From: Caballeronia zhejiangensis
GTDB lineage: Bacteria; Pseudomonadota; Gammaproteobacteria; Burkholderiales; Burkholderiaceae
Assembly: GCF_000698575.1 (NCBI RefSeq)
Contig: NZ_JFHD01000005.1
Span: forward strand, 124,001-188,000
Direction: 5' to 3'
DNA length: 64,000 bases
Shown: positions 42,203 to 51,272 of the stretch, in pieces
Layout: every line of letters begins with the position of its first letter
Position numbering within the stretch: the stretch's first letter is position 1
The notes under the pieces: generated by a model
Databases searched by the model: none
What the model was told of the DNA's origin: nothing
What the model saw: only the letters and a program-made list of their open reading frames with translations
Translations under genes and position numbers: made by a program

Positions 42203-42397
42203 CAAAAGTCCAAAAGAAACTGAGGAACGGCACCGATCGACGGATCGGGGTCAGATTCGCGCCCACGACGTGCGAATCGTCACTAGCACTACAGCCCGCG
42301 CGTGTCCTTCCTCTGAAAACATTTTCGGTTGGGTGCGCTCGCATCGAACCACACAGCAGCACTTGGGTTCTATTTCTTGACAGGGTTGGAGGAGATG

Positions 42398-43546
42398 ATG
42401 AAGAAAGCTTTGCTCGCGTCGGCAGCACTGCTGGCGTTCAGCGCGGGGGCGCACGCTCAGAGCAGCGTGACGCTGTATGGCCGCCTGGACGCGGGGCTCG
42501 AATACATGAACGGTGTGCCGACCGGTCCGGCCGGCGCGCCCGCCACCGGCTCTTCGCACCGCTTCAAGGCGGAAAGCGGCGATTGGGGCACGAGCTTGTG
42601 GGGTTTGAAGGGCGTCGAAGATCTGGGCGGCGGCTATCGCGCCGTGTTCCAGTTGGAAGGCAGCTTCAACACCATGACGGGTCAAGGCCCGGGCGGCGGC
42701 GGCCTCTTCAATCGCTGGGCGACGGTCGGTATCGCGAACAATCAGTTCGGTACGCTGTTGCTGGGTCGTGAACTCTTCATCGCCAACGGCGTATGGGACT
42801 TCGATCCGTTCGGTCAGTCGAACTGGTCGTCCGCATCGCTGGTGCGTGGCCGCAACTGGCCGCAGTCGAGCAACAACATTTCGTACCAGTCGCCGAAGTT
42901 CGCGGGCTTCGACTTCTACGGTCAGTACTCGCTCTCGAACGCGACGAACTGGAACGGTAACGGCACGACGCCGCAAGGCCGCGAAGCGGGCGCGTACATC
43001 ACCTATACGACGCCCCTCTTCCAGATTCGCGGTATGTACGACGAAATCCGCAACCCGGCAAACGGTATGCTCGGCGGCGCGTACAACCCGATCGACGGCG
43101 GCTCGGGCGGCAACGGCGTCTATGCGTACTCGCGCGAGTACACGGCGATGTTCAACCTGTTCCTCGGTCAGTTCAAGGTACAGGGCGCTTATCAGGCAAT
43201 CCGCAGCTCGGGCATGACGGGCCAGTTGCCCGGCCAGCCGACCACGCTCGATCACGAATGGGGCGGCGTGACGTGGCAAGCCACGCCGGCAGCAGCGCTG
43301 ATCGCGGCGGTGTACCACGTCAACGGCAACAACGGCGCGGGTAACGCGACCATCTACACGGTCGGCGGCTCGTACAACCTGTCCAAGCGCACGCTGCTCG
43401 ACCTGCAGGTTGCGACGGTGCAGAACAGCAAGGCCGCGAACTACGGTCTCAACGCCAACAACTATGGCTCGGCTGCTTCGACGGACAACCCGTTCCCTGG
43501 CCACAGCCAGACGGGCGTGTACGCAGGTATCCAGCACTCGTTCTAA
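42398..43546 (+). CDS. Outer-membrane porin, Porin_4 family (copy 1)
   Basis: 382 aa. The signal peptide MKKALLASAALLAFSAGAHA is cut before QSSVTLYGRLDAGLEY, the first beta-strand of trimeric 16-stranded Burkholderiales porins. The loop-3 type NWPQSSNNISYQSPKF and strand GFDFYGQYSLS follow, and the protein ends with GIQHSF whose terminal Phe is needed for outer-membrane assembly. GGAGG 5 nt before the second of two ATGs sets the start at 42398. It is a close paralogue of the next gene. Its place beside sugar genes suggests uptake of carbohydrate, which is inference. Confidence 0.92.
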   Translation: MKKALLASAALLAFSAGAHAQSSVTLYGRLDAGLEYMNGVPTGPAGAPATGSSHRFKAESGDWGTSLWGLKGVEDLGGGYRAVFQLEGSFNTMTGQGPGGGGLFNRWATVGIANNQFGTLLLGRELFIANGVWDFDPFGQSNWSSASLVRGRNWPQSSNNISYQSPKFAGFDFYGQYSLSNATNWNGNGTTPQGREAGAYITYTTPLFQIRGMYDEIRNPANGMLGGAYNPIDGGSGGNGVYAYSREYTAMFNLFLGQFKVQGAYQAIRSSGMTGQLPGQPTTLDHEWGGVTWQATPAAALIAAVYHVNGNNGAGNATIYTVGGSYNLSKRTLLDLQVATVQNSKAANYGLNANNYGSAASTDNPFPGHSQTGVYAGIQHSF

Positions 43547-43607
43547 GCAACGGGTCTGACAGAAAAGTCTTTTAGAAGGTTTTCACGCTGCTGCGAGAGG
43601 CGCGTAT

Positions 43608-43643
43608 CGGTGCGGTGCCCGAAAGGGTATCGCACCGTTTTTT
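43608..43643 (+). terminator. Terminator of porin 1
   Basis: CGGTGCGGTGCCC, loop GAAA, GGGTATCGCACCG, then six T. Confidence 0.88.
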
Positions 43644-43725
43644 ATTGGATCGCGAGACTTTCGGGCGTTTGCAGCTCGGGCATAACGAACGTCGATGCCG
43701 ACGGTATCCTGCCCGCGCACGACAT

Positions 43726-43782
43726 TTGTCAACTCGGCAACTAAAACTACAAAACCGGGCATCCGACAAAGTAGTTCTACTT
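43726..43782 (+). promoter_or_regulatory. Porin-2 promoter and palindromic operator
   Basis: TTGTCA (43726-43731), 16 nt, TACAAA (43748-43753), and the perfect palindrome AAGTAG-TT-CTACTT (43769-43782), again 21 nt from the start of the -10 box. Its core GTAGTT-N-TAC resembles the palindrome in front of zwf. Confidence 0.6.
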
Positions 43783-43879
43783 CACAATCCCTCCGAATTC
43801 GAGAAATGACGCGGATCGCGGCGTGATCGCGATGCCTCGTCATGCACATGTTTTCTTTGACAGCGTTTTGGAGGGGATG

Positions 43880-44989
43880 ATGAAGAAGGTATTGCTCGCG
43901 TCGGCAGCACTCATGGCGTTCAGCGCAGCGGCACATGCACAGAGCAGCGTGACGCTGTACGGCCGCATCGACGCGGGACTCGAATACATGAGCGGCGTGC
44001 CCGACGGCGCCGGCGGCAGCACGCATCGTTTTCGCGCCGAAAGCGGCGATTGGGGCACGAGCCTGTGGGGCATCAAGGGCGCCGAGGACCTGGGCGGCGG
44101 CAACCGCGCCGTTTTCCGGCTGGAAAACGGCTTCAACGCGATGAACGGCCAGGCGCAAGGCAACCTCTTCAATCGCTGGGCGACGGTCGGTATCGCCAAC
44201 GATCAGTTCGGTACGGTTCTGCTCGGCCGTGAGCTCTTCATCTCGAACGGCATATGGGACTTCGATCCGTTCGGTCAGTCGAACTGGTCGTCGGCATCGC
44301 TGGTGCGTGGCCGCAACTGGCCGCAGTCGAGCAACAACATTTCGTATCAGTCGCCGAAGTTCGCGGGCTTCGATTTCTACGGCCAGTACGCGCTGTCCAA
44401 CGCGACCAACTGGAACGGCAACGGCACCACGCCGCAGGGCCGTCAGGCCGGTGCGCAGATCACCTACACATCGCCGCTGTTTCAGGTGCGCGGCATCTAC
44501 GACGAGATCCGCAACCCGGCGAACGGCACGCTCGGCGGTGACTACAGCACGGGCAACGGTGCCTACGCCTACTCGCGCGAATACACGGCGATGTTCAACG
44601 TGTTCCTCGGCCAGTTCAAGCTGCAGGGCGGCTATCAGGCGATCCGCACGTCCGGCATGACGAACCTGCTGCCCGGCCAGCCGAGCACGCTCGATCACGA
44701 ATGGGGCGGCGTGACGTGGCAAGCCACGCCGGCAGCGGCGCTGATCGGCGCGGTGTATCACGTGAACGGCAACAACGGCGCGGGCAACGCGACCATCTAT
44801 TCGGTCGGCGGTTCGTACAACATCTCGAAGCGCACGCTGTTCGACATTCAGATCGCCACGGTGCGCAACAGCAGCACCGCGAACTACGGCCTGAACGCCA
44901 ACAACTACGGCACGTCGGCGGCGACGGACAACCCGCTCGTCGGACACAGCCAGTCGGGCGTGTACGCGGGCATCCAGCACTCGTTCTGA
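43880..44989 (+). CDS. Outer-membrane porin, Porin_4 family (copy 2)
   Basis: 369 aa. The signal peptide MKKVLLASAALMAFSAAAHA precedes QSSVTLYGRIDAGLEY, and it ends GIQHSF. It is colinear with copy 1 except for short extracellular-loop deletions (for example the Gly-rich stretch after GGAYNPIDGG in copy 1). A central block (44254-44373 against 42792-42911) differs by only a few bases although flanks are more divergent, which suggests gene conversion. Start at the second ATG after GGAGGGG. Terminator at 45014. Confidence 0.92.
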   Translation: MKKVLLASAALMAFSAAAHAQSSVTLYGRIDAGLEYMSGVPDGAGGSTHRFRAESGDWGTSLWGIKGAEDLGGGNRAVFRLENGFNAMNGQAQGNLFNRWATVGIANDQFGTVLLGRELFISNGIWDFDPFGQSNWSSASLVRGRNWPQSSNNISYQSPKFAGFDFYGQYALSNATNWNGNGTTPQGRQAGAQITYTSPLFQVRGIYDEIRNPANGTLGGDYSTGNGAYAYSREYTAMFNVFLGQFKLQGGYQAIRTSGMTNLLPGQPSTLDHEWGGVTWQATPAAALIGAVYHVNGNNGAGNATIYSVGGSYNISKRTLFDIQIATVRNSSTANYGLNANNYGTSAATDNPLVGHSQSGVYAGIQHSF

Positions 44990-45013
44990 CGCGCCGGTTC
45001 GATCCGCAAGACA

Positions 45014-45043
45014 AAGGGCCGCCGATTCGCATCGGCGGCCCTT
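45014..45043. terminator. Bidirectional terminator between porin 2 and glk-rpiR
   Basis: AAGGGCCGCCGAT (45014-45026), TCGC loop, ATCGGCGGCCCTT (45031-45043). Confidence 0.88.
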
Positions 45044-45067
45044 CGTTCATCGCGCTTCGAAAGCGCT

Positions 45068-46978
45068 TCAGTCCCGCGCCATTCCCGATGCGCCGTGGCT
45101 CAGCCAGTCGAGCACGGCGGCGGCGTCATCGTCGCTCGACTGACGCGCCTTCGCGACCGTCTCGCTGATCTTCGCGCCGGGCTTCGGCGCGGCACGGCGA
45201 ATCGCGACGCCGACCGCGAGAATGTCGATGATGACGAGGTGCAGAATGCGCGAGATCATCGAAAGCTGCGACTCGCGGATCTCGATGTGATCCGTCTCCA
45301 GCGCGACCGTCGCGCGCTTGGCGAGCGGCGTGTTGCTCGACGTAATAGCGATGACCGTCGCGCCTTGCTGCATCGCCACTTCGAGCACGCGCAGCAGTTC
45401 CGGCGCGCGCCCCGACTTCGACACCGCCACGATCACATCGCCCTTGCCGAGCAGCGCCGCGGACGCCGCCTGCATGTACAGGTCGCCGTACGCGATCGTC
45501 GGAATGCCGAAGCGGAAGAACTTGTAGTGCGCGTCCTGCGCGACGATATTAGAATTCCCGAGCCCGTAGAACTCGATGCGCCGCGCGCCGTTGAGGATAT
45601 CGATCGCGCGCTCGACGTTCTCGAAGTTCAGATGCTCGCGCAACTGCAGGATCGCCGACACGGTGTTGTCGAGCACCTTCGCGCCGAAGTCCGTGGCCGT
45701 ATCGCCGAGATGCACCTGGCTGTGGCTCACCGGAATGGTGCCGGTCAAGCCGGTCGCGAGCTTCAGCTTGAAGTCGGACAAGCCCTGGCAGCCGAGCGAG
45801 CGGCAAAAGCGGATCACCGTCGGCTGGCTGACGTCGGCCTTGCGCGCGATGTCGATGATCGGATCGTTGATGATCGAGCGCGGATGATTCAGCGCGAGAT
45901 CGGCGACGCGCCGCTCGGCGGGCGTCAGCGCGTCACGCATCTGGCGGATGCGTTCGAACACGGCCGACGAACCGCTGTTCGCGCGATTCGACAACTGCTC
46001 CGACAAAATCGCCGACACGCCGAGAAACGCCGGATATTCCGCCGTGATGATGTACGTCGGAATGCCCGACAGATACTGCTGGAAGCGCCCTTTCGACTCG
46101 AAGCGCTCGCGAAACGGCGACTTGTGGAACAGCTCGCCGAGCTTCAGCACGATGCCGCCGCCGATGTAAATGCCGCCCAGCGCGCCCAGCGTCACCGCGA
46201 TATTGCCCGCGAACGTGCCGAGGATCGCGCAGAAACAGTTCACCGTTTCGAGCGCGAGCGGCTCGCCTTGCAGCGCGCGCGTCGTGACATCGGCGGCGGT
46301 GAAGGTGTCGGCGACCGTGACGTTGTCGCGCTCCGCGAACGCCCGGTAAATCAGCTCCAGCCCCTGCCCCGCGCACACGCGCTCGAACGAGACGTGCGGA
46401 AACTTGCGGCGCGCATAGCGGGTGACGAGGTCTTCGTTCTCGTCGAACGGCGAAAACGTCGCGTGGCCGCCTTCGCTGCCGAGCGCGATCCAGCGATCGT
46501 CCGCCGGAATCAGCCCGGAGACGCCCAAACCCGTGCCGGGGCCGAGCAGACCGATCACGCTGTTCTGCCGCCGCGAGCCGCCGCCGACCTGTTCGCGCTG
46601 GGCGTCGGTCAGGCCGGGCAGCGCCATCGCGAGCGCGGTGAAGTCGTTCACGACGAGCAGCGTGTCGAAGCCGAGCGCGCGGCGCGTCGCCTCGATCGAG
46701 AAGCTCCAGTCGTGATTGGTCATCTTCACGTGATCGCCGTCGACCGGATTCGCGATCGCGATCGCCGCATGATTGACGCGGCCGACCTTCGTGTCCTTCA
46801 GATACTGCTGCATCACCTCCGCGATGCCGGGGTAATCTGCCCCCGGATACACGCGGATCTGCCCGATCTCGCCGGTTGCGGTCTCCAGCGCGAAGCGCGC
46901 GTTCGTGCCGCCGATGTCGGCCAGAAGCCGCGGTCCGTCGGCGTGCTGAGCCGCTGTCTTATGCACACCAGTAGACAT
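45068..46978 (-). CDS. glk: Bifunctional glucokinase / RpiR-family transcriptional regulator
   Basis: 636 aa fusion. Residues about 16-340 are glucokinase: [14 protein letters not shown] phosphate loop, VVNDFTALA, the ATP-binding [13 protein letters not shown], and [11 protein letters not shown] with catalytic Asp in the preceding block. Residues about 350-430 are an RpiR helix-turn-helix ([37 protein letters not shown]). Residues about 480-610 are a SIS domain ([27 protein letters not shown]) that would bind a sugar phosphate. It phosphorylates glucose and should repress hexose-catabolism genes until bound by an intermediate of glucose breakdown. Overlaps pgl by 20 nt in the operon zwf-pgl-glk. 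Confidence 0.95.
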   Translation of the reverse strand: MSTGVHKTAAQHADGPRLLADIGGTNARFALETATGEIGQIRVYPGADYPGIAEVMQQYLKDTKVGRVNHAAIAIANPVDGDHVKMTNHDWSFSIEATRRALGFDTLLVVNDFTALAMALPGLTDAQREQVGGGSRRQNSVIGLLGPGTGLGVSGLIPADDRWIALGSEGGHATFSPFDENEDLVTRYARRKFPHVSFERVCAGQGLELIYRAFAERDNVTVADTFTAADVTTRALQGEPLALETVNCFCAILGTFAGNIAVTLGALGGIYIGGGIVLKLGELFHKSPFRERFESKGRFQQYLSGIPTYIITAEYPAFLGVSAILSEQLSNRANSGSSAVFERIRQMRDALTPAERRVADLALNHPRSIINDPIIDIARKADVSQPTVIRFCRSLGCQGLSDFKLKLATGLTGTIPVSHSQVHLGDTATDFGAKVLDNTVSAILQLREHLNFENVERAIDILNGARRIEFYGLGNSNIVAQDAHYKFFRFGIPTIAYGDLYMQAASAALLGKGDVIVAVSKSGRAPELLRVLEVAMQQGATVIAITSSNTPLAKRATVALETDHIEIRESQLSMISRILHLVIIDILAVGVAIRRAAPKPGAKISETVAKARQSSDDDAAAVLDWLSHGASGMARD

Positions 46979-47669
46979 CGAGCTTCACTCCTTCAGCGTG
47001 GGCCAGCGTCGAGATGGCGTTTTTTTGCGGCGCGGCGAGCGCCGCGTTCAGGACGTCGAGTTTCTTCTGCCCGGCGATGAACAGATACAACTGCCCGATC
47101 TGCTTGAGCGCCGACATCGACAGGCTCACGCGCGCATGCGGCGCCGCGCCCGGATGCACGGCGATGAACCGGTCCGGCGTGGAGATCGCGAAATCCCATT
47201 CGGGCGCGTCGGCGAAAATCGAGGCCGTGTGGCCGTCCTCGCCCATGCCGAGCACGGCCACGTCCGGCAAACGGCGGCGCGGATCGGCGTTCAGTTCGGC
47301 GATGTGCGCCTCGAGCGGCTTGGCCGTATCGACGAGCGGCAGGAAATACGCCGACCCCGCCGCGTTCTGCAGCAGCGTGTCGCGCACGAGCTGCGCGTTG
47401 CTCGCGGAATCGGTTTCGGGCACCCAGCGGTCGTCGACGAGCGTCACGTCGATGTGCGCCCAGTCGAGCGGCTCGCGCGAGAGCGACTGCAAGAACGGTT
47501 TCGGACTCGTGCCGCCCGAGACCGCCAGCGTGGCGTGAGCGGTTTGTCCGGCGGCGTCGGCCGATGCCGCGCCTCTTGCCGCGAGGGACGCTTTCAGCGC
47601 GTCGCTCACGGCTTTCGCCAGCGCGTTCGAATGGGCGCGCGGATCGTCGAAAGTATGAAGCTCGATCAC
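46959..47669 (-). CDS. pgl: 6-phosphogluconolactonase
   Basis: 236 aa of the NagB/Pgl fold. [14 protein letters not shown] near 47-60 and [26 protein letters not shown] near 77-102 are typical, as is the later [18 protein letters not shown] near 143-160. It hydrolyses 6-phosphogluconolactone from the Zwf reaction to 6-phosphogluconate, feeding the Entner-Doudoroff or pentose phosphate route. It lies between zwf and the glk-rpiR fusion on the same strand. Confidence 0.93.
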   Translation of the reverse strand: MIELHTFDDPRAHSNALAKAVSDALKASLAARGAASADAAGQTAHATLAVSGGTSPKPFLQSLSREPLDWAHIDVTLVDDRWVPETDSASNAQLVRDTLLQNAAGSAYFLPLVDTAKPLEAHIAELNADPRRRLPDVAVLGMGEDGHTASIFADAPEWDFAISTPDRFIAVHPGAAPHARVSLSMSALKQIGQLYLFIAGQKKLDVLNAALAAPQKNAISTLAHAEGVKLDVYWCA

Positions 47670-47797
47670 TGCTCCTCCTGCTTGTTCTGGTTTATCGATC
47701 CGCTTTCTGTTCGCGCCGTCGCAATGACGGGCGAAGCGGTGTCCTGAATCTTCGTGCGCGCCGCGCGCCTCTTGCGGGCTGCGTCGGCGTCACTCCC

Positions 47798-49258
47798 TCA
47801 ATTCTCTTCTTCCAGCCAGCACGTGCCCGCCTGCGCGAGCATCGCGCTCGATGCCGCCGGTCCCCACGTGCCCGCCGCATACGGCTTCGGCTTGCTGGTC
47901 GCCGATGCCCACGCGTTCAGGATCGGCTCGACCCAGCGCCACGCCGCTTCCTGCTCGTCGCGCCGCACGAAAAGCGCGAGGCGGCCGTGAATCACATCGA
48001 GCAGAAGCCGCTGATACGCCTCCATCTGTCCTTCCTTGAAGAACTGATCGAACGCGAGATCCAGATGTACGCTCGCGAGGTTCATGCCCTCGCCCGGCTG
48101 CTTCGCCAGGCAGTAGAGACGAATCGACTCGTTCGGCTGCAACCGGATCACGAGACGGTTCGCGCCCGCGCGCAATGCGTTCGCGCCGAGCGCCGAATGC
48201 GGCACCGCGCGGAAATTCACGACGATCTCCGCGACGCGATCCGCGAGCCGCTTGCCCGTGCGCAGGAAAAACGGCACGCCCGCCCAACGCCAATTCTCGA
48301 TCTCCACCTTCAGCGCGACGAAAGTTTCCGTCGTGCTGTCGGGGCGCACGCCCGGCTCGGTCACGTACGCGGGCACCGCCGTACCGCGGATCACACCCGC
48401 ATGATATTGCCCGCGCACCGCGACGCGGCTGATGTCGCGCTCGTCGACGGGCTTGAGCGCGCGCAGCACGCGCAGTTTCTCGTCGCGCACGGAGTCGGAG
48501 TCCATCGAGTGCGGCGGCTCCATCGTCACGATGGAAAGCAACTGGAGCAAGTGGTTCTGCACCATGTCGCGCAGCGCGCCCGTATTGTCGTAGAAGTCGC
48601 CGCGCGCTTCCACGCCCAGTTCCTCGGCGATCGTGATCTGGATGCTCTCGACCCATTCCCGCCGCCACAGCGGCTCGAAAAGCGCGTTGCCGAAGCGCAG
48701 CGCGAGCAGGTTCTGCACCGGCTCCTTGCCGAGATAGTGATCGATCCGATAGATCTGCTCTTCCTGGAAGATTTCGCCGACGGCGTCGTTGATCGCGTTC
48801 GACGACTTCAGGTCGTAGCCGAGCGGCTTTTCGAGCACGATGCGCGCGTTCTGGTTCAGGCCGACATCGGCGAGCGCCCGGCAGATCGGCACGAACAGCG
48901 ACGGCCCCGTCGCCAGATAGAAGACGCGCGTGCCGTCGAACCGGGCGAGCGCGTCGCGCAAGACGACGAAGTCCTCCGGACGTCCCAGGTCCAGCCCGAC
49001 GTACTCGAAGCGCTCGATGAAGCTCTGCCACGCGGCTCCATCGATGCCGTTCTTCGCTACATGCGGCTTCACGTGATCCTCGACCCACGCGCGGTATTCC
49101 TCTTGCTGCTTGGCCTCGCGCGCGACCGAGACGATTCTGCCCGCCGGATTGAGCATGCCCGCGCGATGCGCCTCGAAGAGCGCGGGAAGAATCTTGCGCA
49201 TGGAGAGGTCGCCGGTGCCGCCGAAGAGTACGAAGGTGAAGTTCGAGTCGCTTTGCAT
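47798..49258 (-). CDS. zwf: Glucose-6-phosphate 1-dehydrogenase
   Basis: 486 aa. The N-terminal Rossmann FVLFGGTGDLSMRKILPALF binds NADP, and the active-site signature YRIDHYLGKEPVQNLLALRFGN is near 170-192. The C-terminal domain has FFLRTGKRLADRVAEIVVNF and a final TWGPAAS. It oxidises glucose-6-phosphate to 6-phosphogluconolactone. First gene of the zwf-pgl-glk operon. The control region at 49353-49390 is shared with the sugar transporter. A Ser (DLSMRK) replaces the commoner Ala/Thr in the NADP loop, which I regard as ordinary variation. Confidence 0.95.
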   Translation of the reverse strand: MQSDSNFTFVLFGGTGDLSMRKILPALFEAHRAGMLNPAGRIVSVAREAKQQEEYRAWVEDHVKPHVAKNGIDGAAWQSFIERFEYVGLDLGRPEDFVVLRDALARFDGTRVFYLATGPSLFVPICRALADVGLNQNARIVLEKPLGYDLKSSNAINDAVGEIFQEEQIYRIDHYLGKEPVQNLLALRFGNALFEPLWRREWVESIQITIAEELGVEARGDFYDNTGALRDMVQNHLLQLLSIVTMEPPHSMDSDSVRDEKLRVLRALKPVDERDISRVAVRGQYHAGVIRGTAVPAYVTEPGVRPDSTTETFVALKVEIENWRWAGVPFFLRTGKRLADRVAEIVVNFRAVPHSALGANALRAGANRLVIRLQPNESIRLYCLAKQPGEGMNLASVHLDLAFDQFFKEGQMEAYQRLLLDVIHGRLALFVRRDEQEAAWRWVEPILNAWASATSKPKPYAAGTWGPAASSAMLAQAGTCWLEEEN

Positions 49259-49352
49259 GAGTCTCTACGTGGGTTCGAGAGCGGATGTGAGTCGAATCGG
49301 GGCGAGTCGCCCGGGTGACTACGGATGACAGCGTAGTCCGATAAAATTTTTT

Positions 49353-49390
49353 TTGACACTGAATTGTAGTTTAACTACAATCCAAATCAA
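49353..49390. promoter_or_regulatory. Divergent zwf / gtsA promoters overlapping one palindromic operator
   Basis: ATTGTAGTTTAACTACAAT (49363-49381) is a perfect 9-bp-arm palindrome. Plus strand: TTGACA (49353-49358), 17 nt, TACAAT (49376-49381). Minus strand: TTGATT (49390-49385), 16 nt, TACAAT (49368-49363). Each -10 box is one arm of the palindrome, so a dimer bound there would shut both promoters. The shape fits HexR/RpiR-type operators (TGTARTT-N-AAYTACA), and the RpiR fusion encoded in the operon is the obvious candidate. Confidence 0.8.
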
Positions 49391-49844
49391 GAGGAAATGT
49401 CATCTACAGAAAATTGCCAAAGTCAATCAGACAAGTCTGGTGACGAGCTTTTTTACAGATGATCGTTCTGAGCGCATGTTAACGGAGCGCGCGGCGCGCC
49501 GCTTTCCACGGAAAGCGCCCCTTGCGGCTCACGATCGTTCAGGCCTCGCGCCTCGCCGTCGAGTGCGTCTTTCGGGGCAACGCTCGAACGAACGGGTAAA
49601 AATCAAAAGAGGAGACAGCCGTTGCGATTCAACCCACTCATCTCTTGAGCGCCGTGCGGCCGACTATCGGTCTGCCGGCCCGGCACGTCGCGTCCGTCGT
49701 GACTCGCGCCTGCCGCATCCCCGCCGACACCGCCGATTCCCGGCCATCCAGTTTTGCCGTTTTTTCGACCACCGCTTCTTAGCCATGCTTCTGGCTGCAT
49801 CGGGAGCCAATCGTTTCTTGTCAGGTGTCTGGAGGAGATAAACA
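49391..49844 (+). other. Long untranslated leader of the sugar transporter operon
   Basis: From the predicted start near 49388 to the gtsA-type start codon are about 455 bases without a convincing gene. A second promoter within it cannot be excluded, but I see no good -35/-10 pair. Confidence 0.4.
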
Positions 49845-51098
49845 ATGAAAGTCCGTAAGCTCATGGGCGCGCTGTGCGCCGCAGGTCTTCTGTGCGGCGC
49901 GACGGCGTCGGCGGTTCAGGCTGCCGAGGCCGTTTCCGTGTTGCACTGGTGGACGTCCGGCGGCGAATCCAAGGCTGTCGGCGTGCTCAAGGACGACATG
50001 ACGAAGCAGGGTTACACCTGGAAGGACTTCGCTGTCGCGGGCGGTGCGGGCGCGGCCGCGATGACCGCGCTGAAGACGCAGGTCATCTCGGGCAACGCGC
50101 CGTCGGCGGCGCAGATCAAGGGTCCGCTGATCCAGGAATGGGCCGAGCAAGGCGTCCTCGTGCCGATCGATTCCGTCGCGGGCGACTGGAAAAAGAACCT
50201 GCCGCCGGAAATCGACAAGATCATCCACGCCGACGGCCACTACGTCGCCGCGCCCTTCTCGGTGCATCGCGTGAACTGGCTGTACATCAACAAGGCCGCG
50301 CTCGACAAGGCGGGCGGCAAGGTCCCGACCAACTGGAACGAGTTCTTCCAGGTCGCCGACAAGATGAAGGCCGCGGGCATCATGCCGATCGCGATGGGCG
50401 GCCAGCCGTGGCAGGACCTGACGCTGTGGGAAGACGTCGTGCTGTCGCAGGGCGCGGACTTCTACAAGAAGGCGATCGTCGATCTCGATCAGAAGACCTT
50501 GACCTCGGACAAGATGGTTCAGGTGTTCGACACGGTCCGCAAGATCCAGGGCTACTTCGATAGCGGCCGCACGGGCCGCGACTGGAACCTCGCGACCGCG
50601 ATGGTCATCAACGGCAAGGCCGGCATGCAGTTCATGGGCGACTGGGCGAAGGGCGAATTCGCCGGCGCCGGCAAGAAGGCGGGCACGGACTACGTGTGCG
50701 CGCCGGTGCCGGGCACGGAGAAGGCCTACACGTTCAACGTCGACTCGTTCGTGTTCTTCCAGCAGAAGGGCCAGAAGGCTGCGACGCCGGGCCAGCTCGC
50801 GCTCGCGAAGACCATCATGACGCCGGAATTCCAGGAGCAGTTCAGTCTGAACAAGGGGTCGATCCCGGTGCGTCTCGGCGTCCCGATGGATAAGTTCGAC
50901 GACTGCGCGAAGAAGTCCTACGCTGATGAACAGACGGCGATCAAATCGGGCGGCTATGTTCCGTCGCTCGCGCACGGCATGGCTCAGGGCGATGCCGTCG
51001 CCGGCGCGATGACCGACGTCGTGACGAAGTTCATGAATTCGTCGCAGGATTCGAAGAGCGCGGTTGCCGCACTCGCGAACGCCGCCAAGACGAAGTAA
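49845..51098 (+). CDS. gtsA: Sugar ABC transporter substrate-binding protein (glucose/mannose type)
   Basis: 417 aa. The signal peptide MKVRKLMGALCAAGLLCGATASAVQA precedes AEAVSVLHWWTSGGESKAV, the usual mature start of GtsA-type family 1 binding proteins. Later FSVHRVNWLYINKAAL, GGQPWQDLTLWEDVVLSQG and FMGDWAKGEF line the sugar site. It captures glucose or a related hexose in the periplasm for the two permeases encoded downstream. GGAGGAGA precedes the ATG. Its control from the palindrome shared with zwf links uptake with glucose breakdown. Confidence 0.9.
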   Translation: MKVRKLMGALCAAGLLCGATASAVQAAEAVSVLHWWTSGGESKAVGVLKDDMTKQGYTWKDFAVAGGAGAAAMTALKTQVISGNAPSAAQIKGPLIQEWAEQGVLVPIDSVAGDWKKNLPPEIDKIIHADGHYVAAPFSVHRVNWLYINKAALDKAGGKVPTNWNEFFQVADKMKAAGIMPIAMGGQPWQDLTLWEDVVLSQGADFYKKAIVDLDQKTLTSDKMVQVFDTVRKIQGYFDSGRTGRDWNLATAMVINGKAGMQFMGDWAKGEFAGAGKKAGTDYVCAPVPGTEKAYTFNVDSFVFFQQKGQKAATPGQLALAKTIMTPEFQEQFSLNKGSIPVRLGVPMDKFDDCAKKSYADEQTAIKSGGYVPSLAHGMAQGDAVAGAMTDVVTKFMNSSQDSKSAVAALANAAKTK

Positions 51099-51272
51099 GG
51101 CCGCATCCGCCCGGCGCGTGTGCGAAAGGCATGCGCCGGGCGGGGCAAGACAGAGCAGGACTGCATCTGTAACGTCGCAACATTTCAGCGCCAGCAGGCA
51201 TTCGCCACAGAAGCGCCAGTCAGTGCACCTAAACGCACGAAAAGCGCCGGCGCATCTTCCAGGAGTCGAGTC

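Noticed and set aside
41989..42257. 13-nt imperfect inverted repeats (AACCTGACCCCGA ... TCGGGGTCAGATT) about 270 bp apart, like the ends of a small transposable element
   Set aside because: The interval includes the porin-1 promoter/operator that is also present, without these ends, before porin 2; no target duplication is seen. Likely coincidence.
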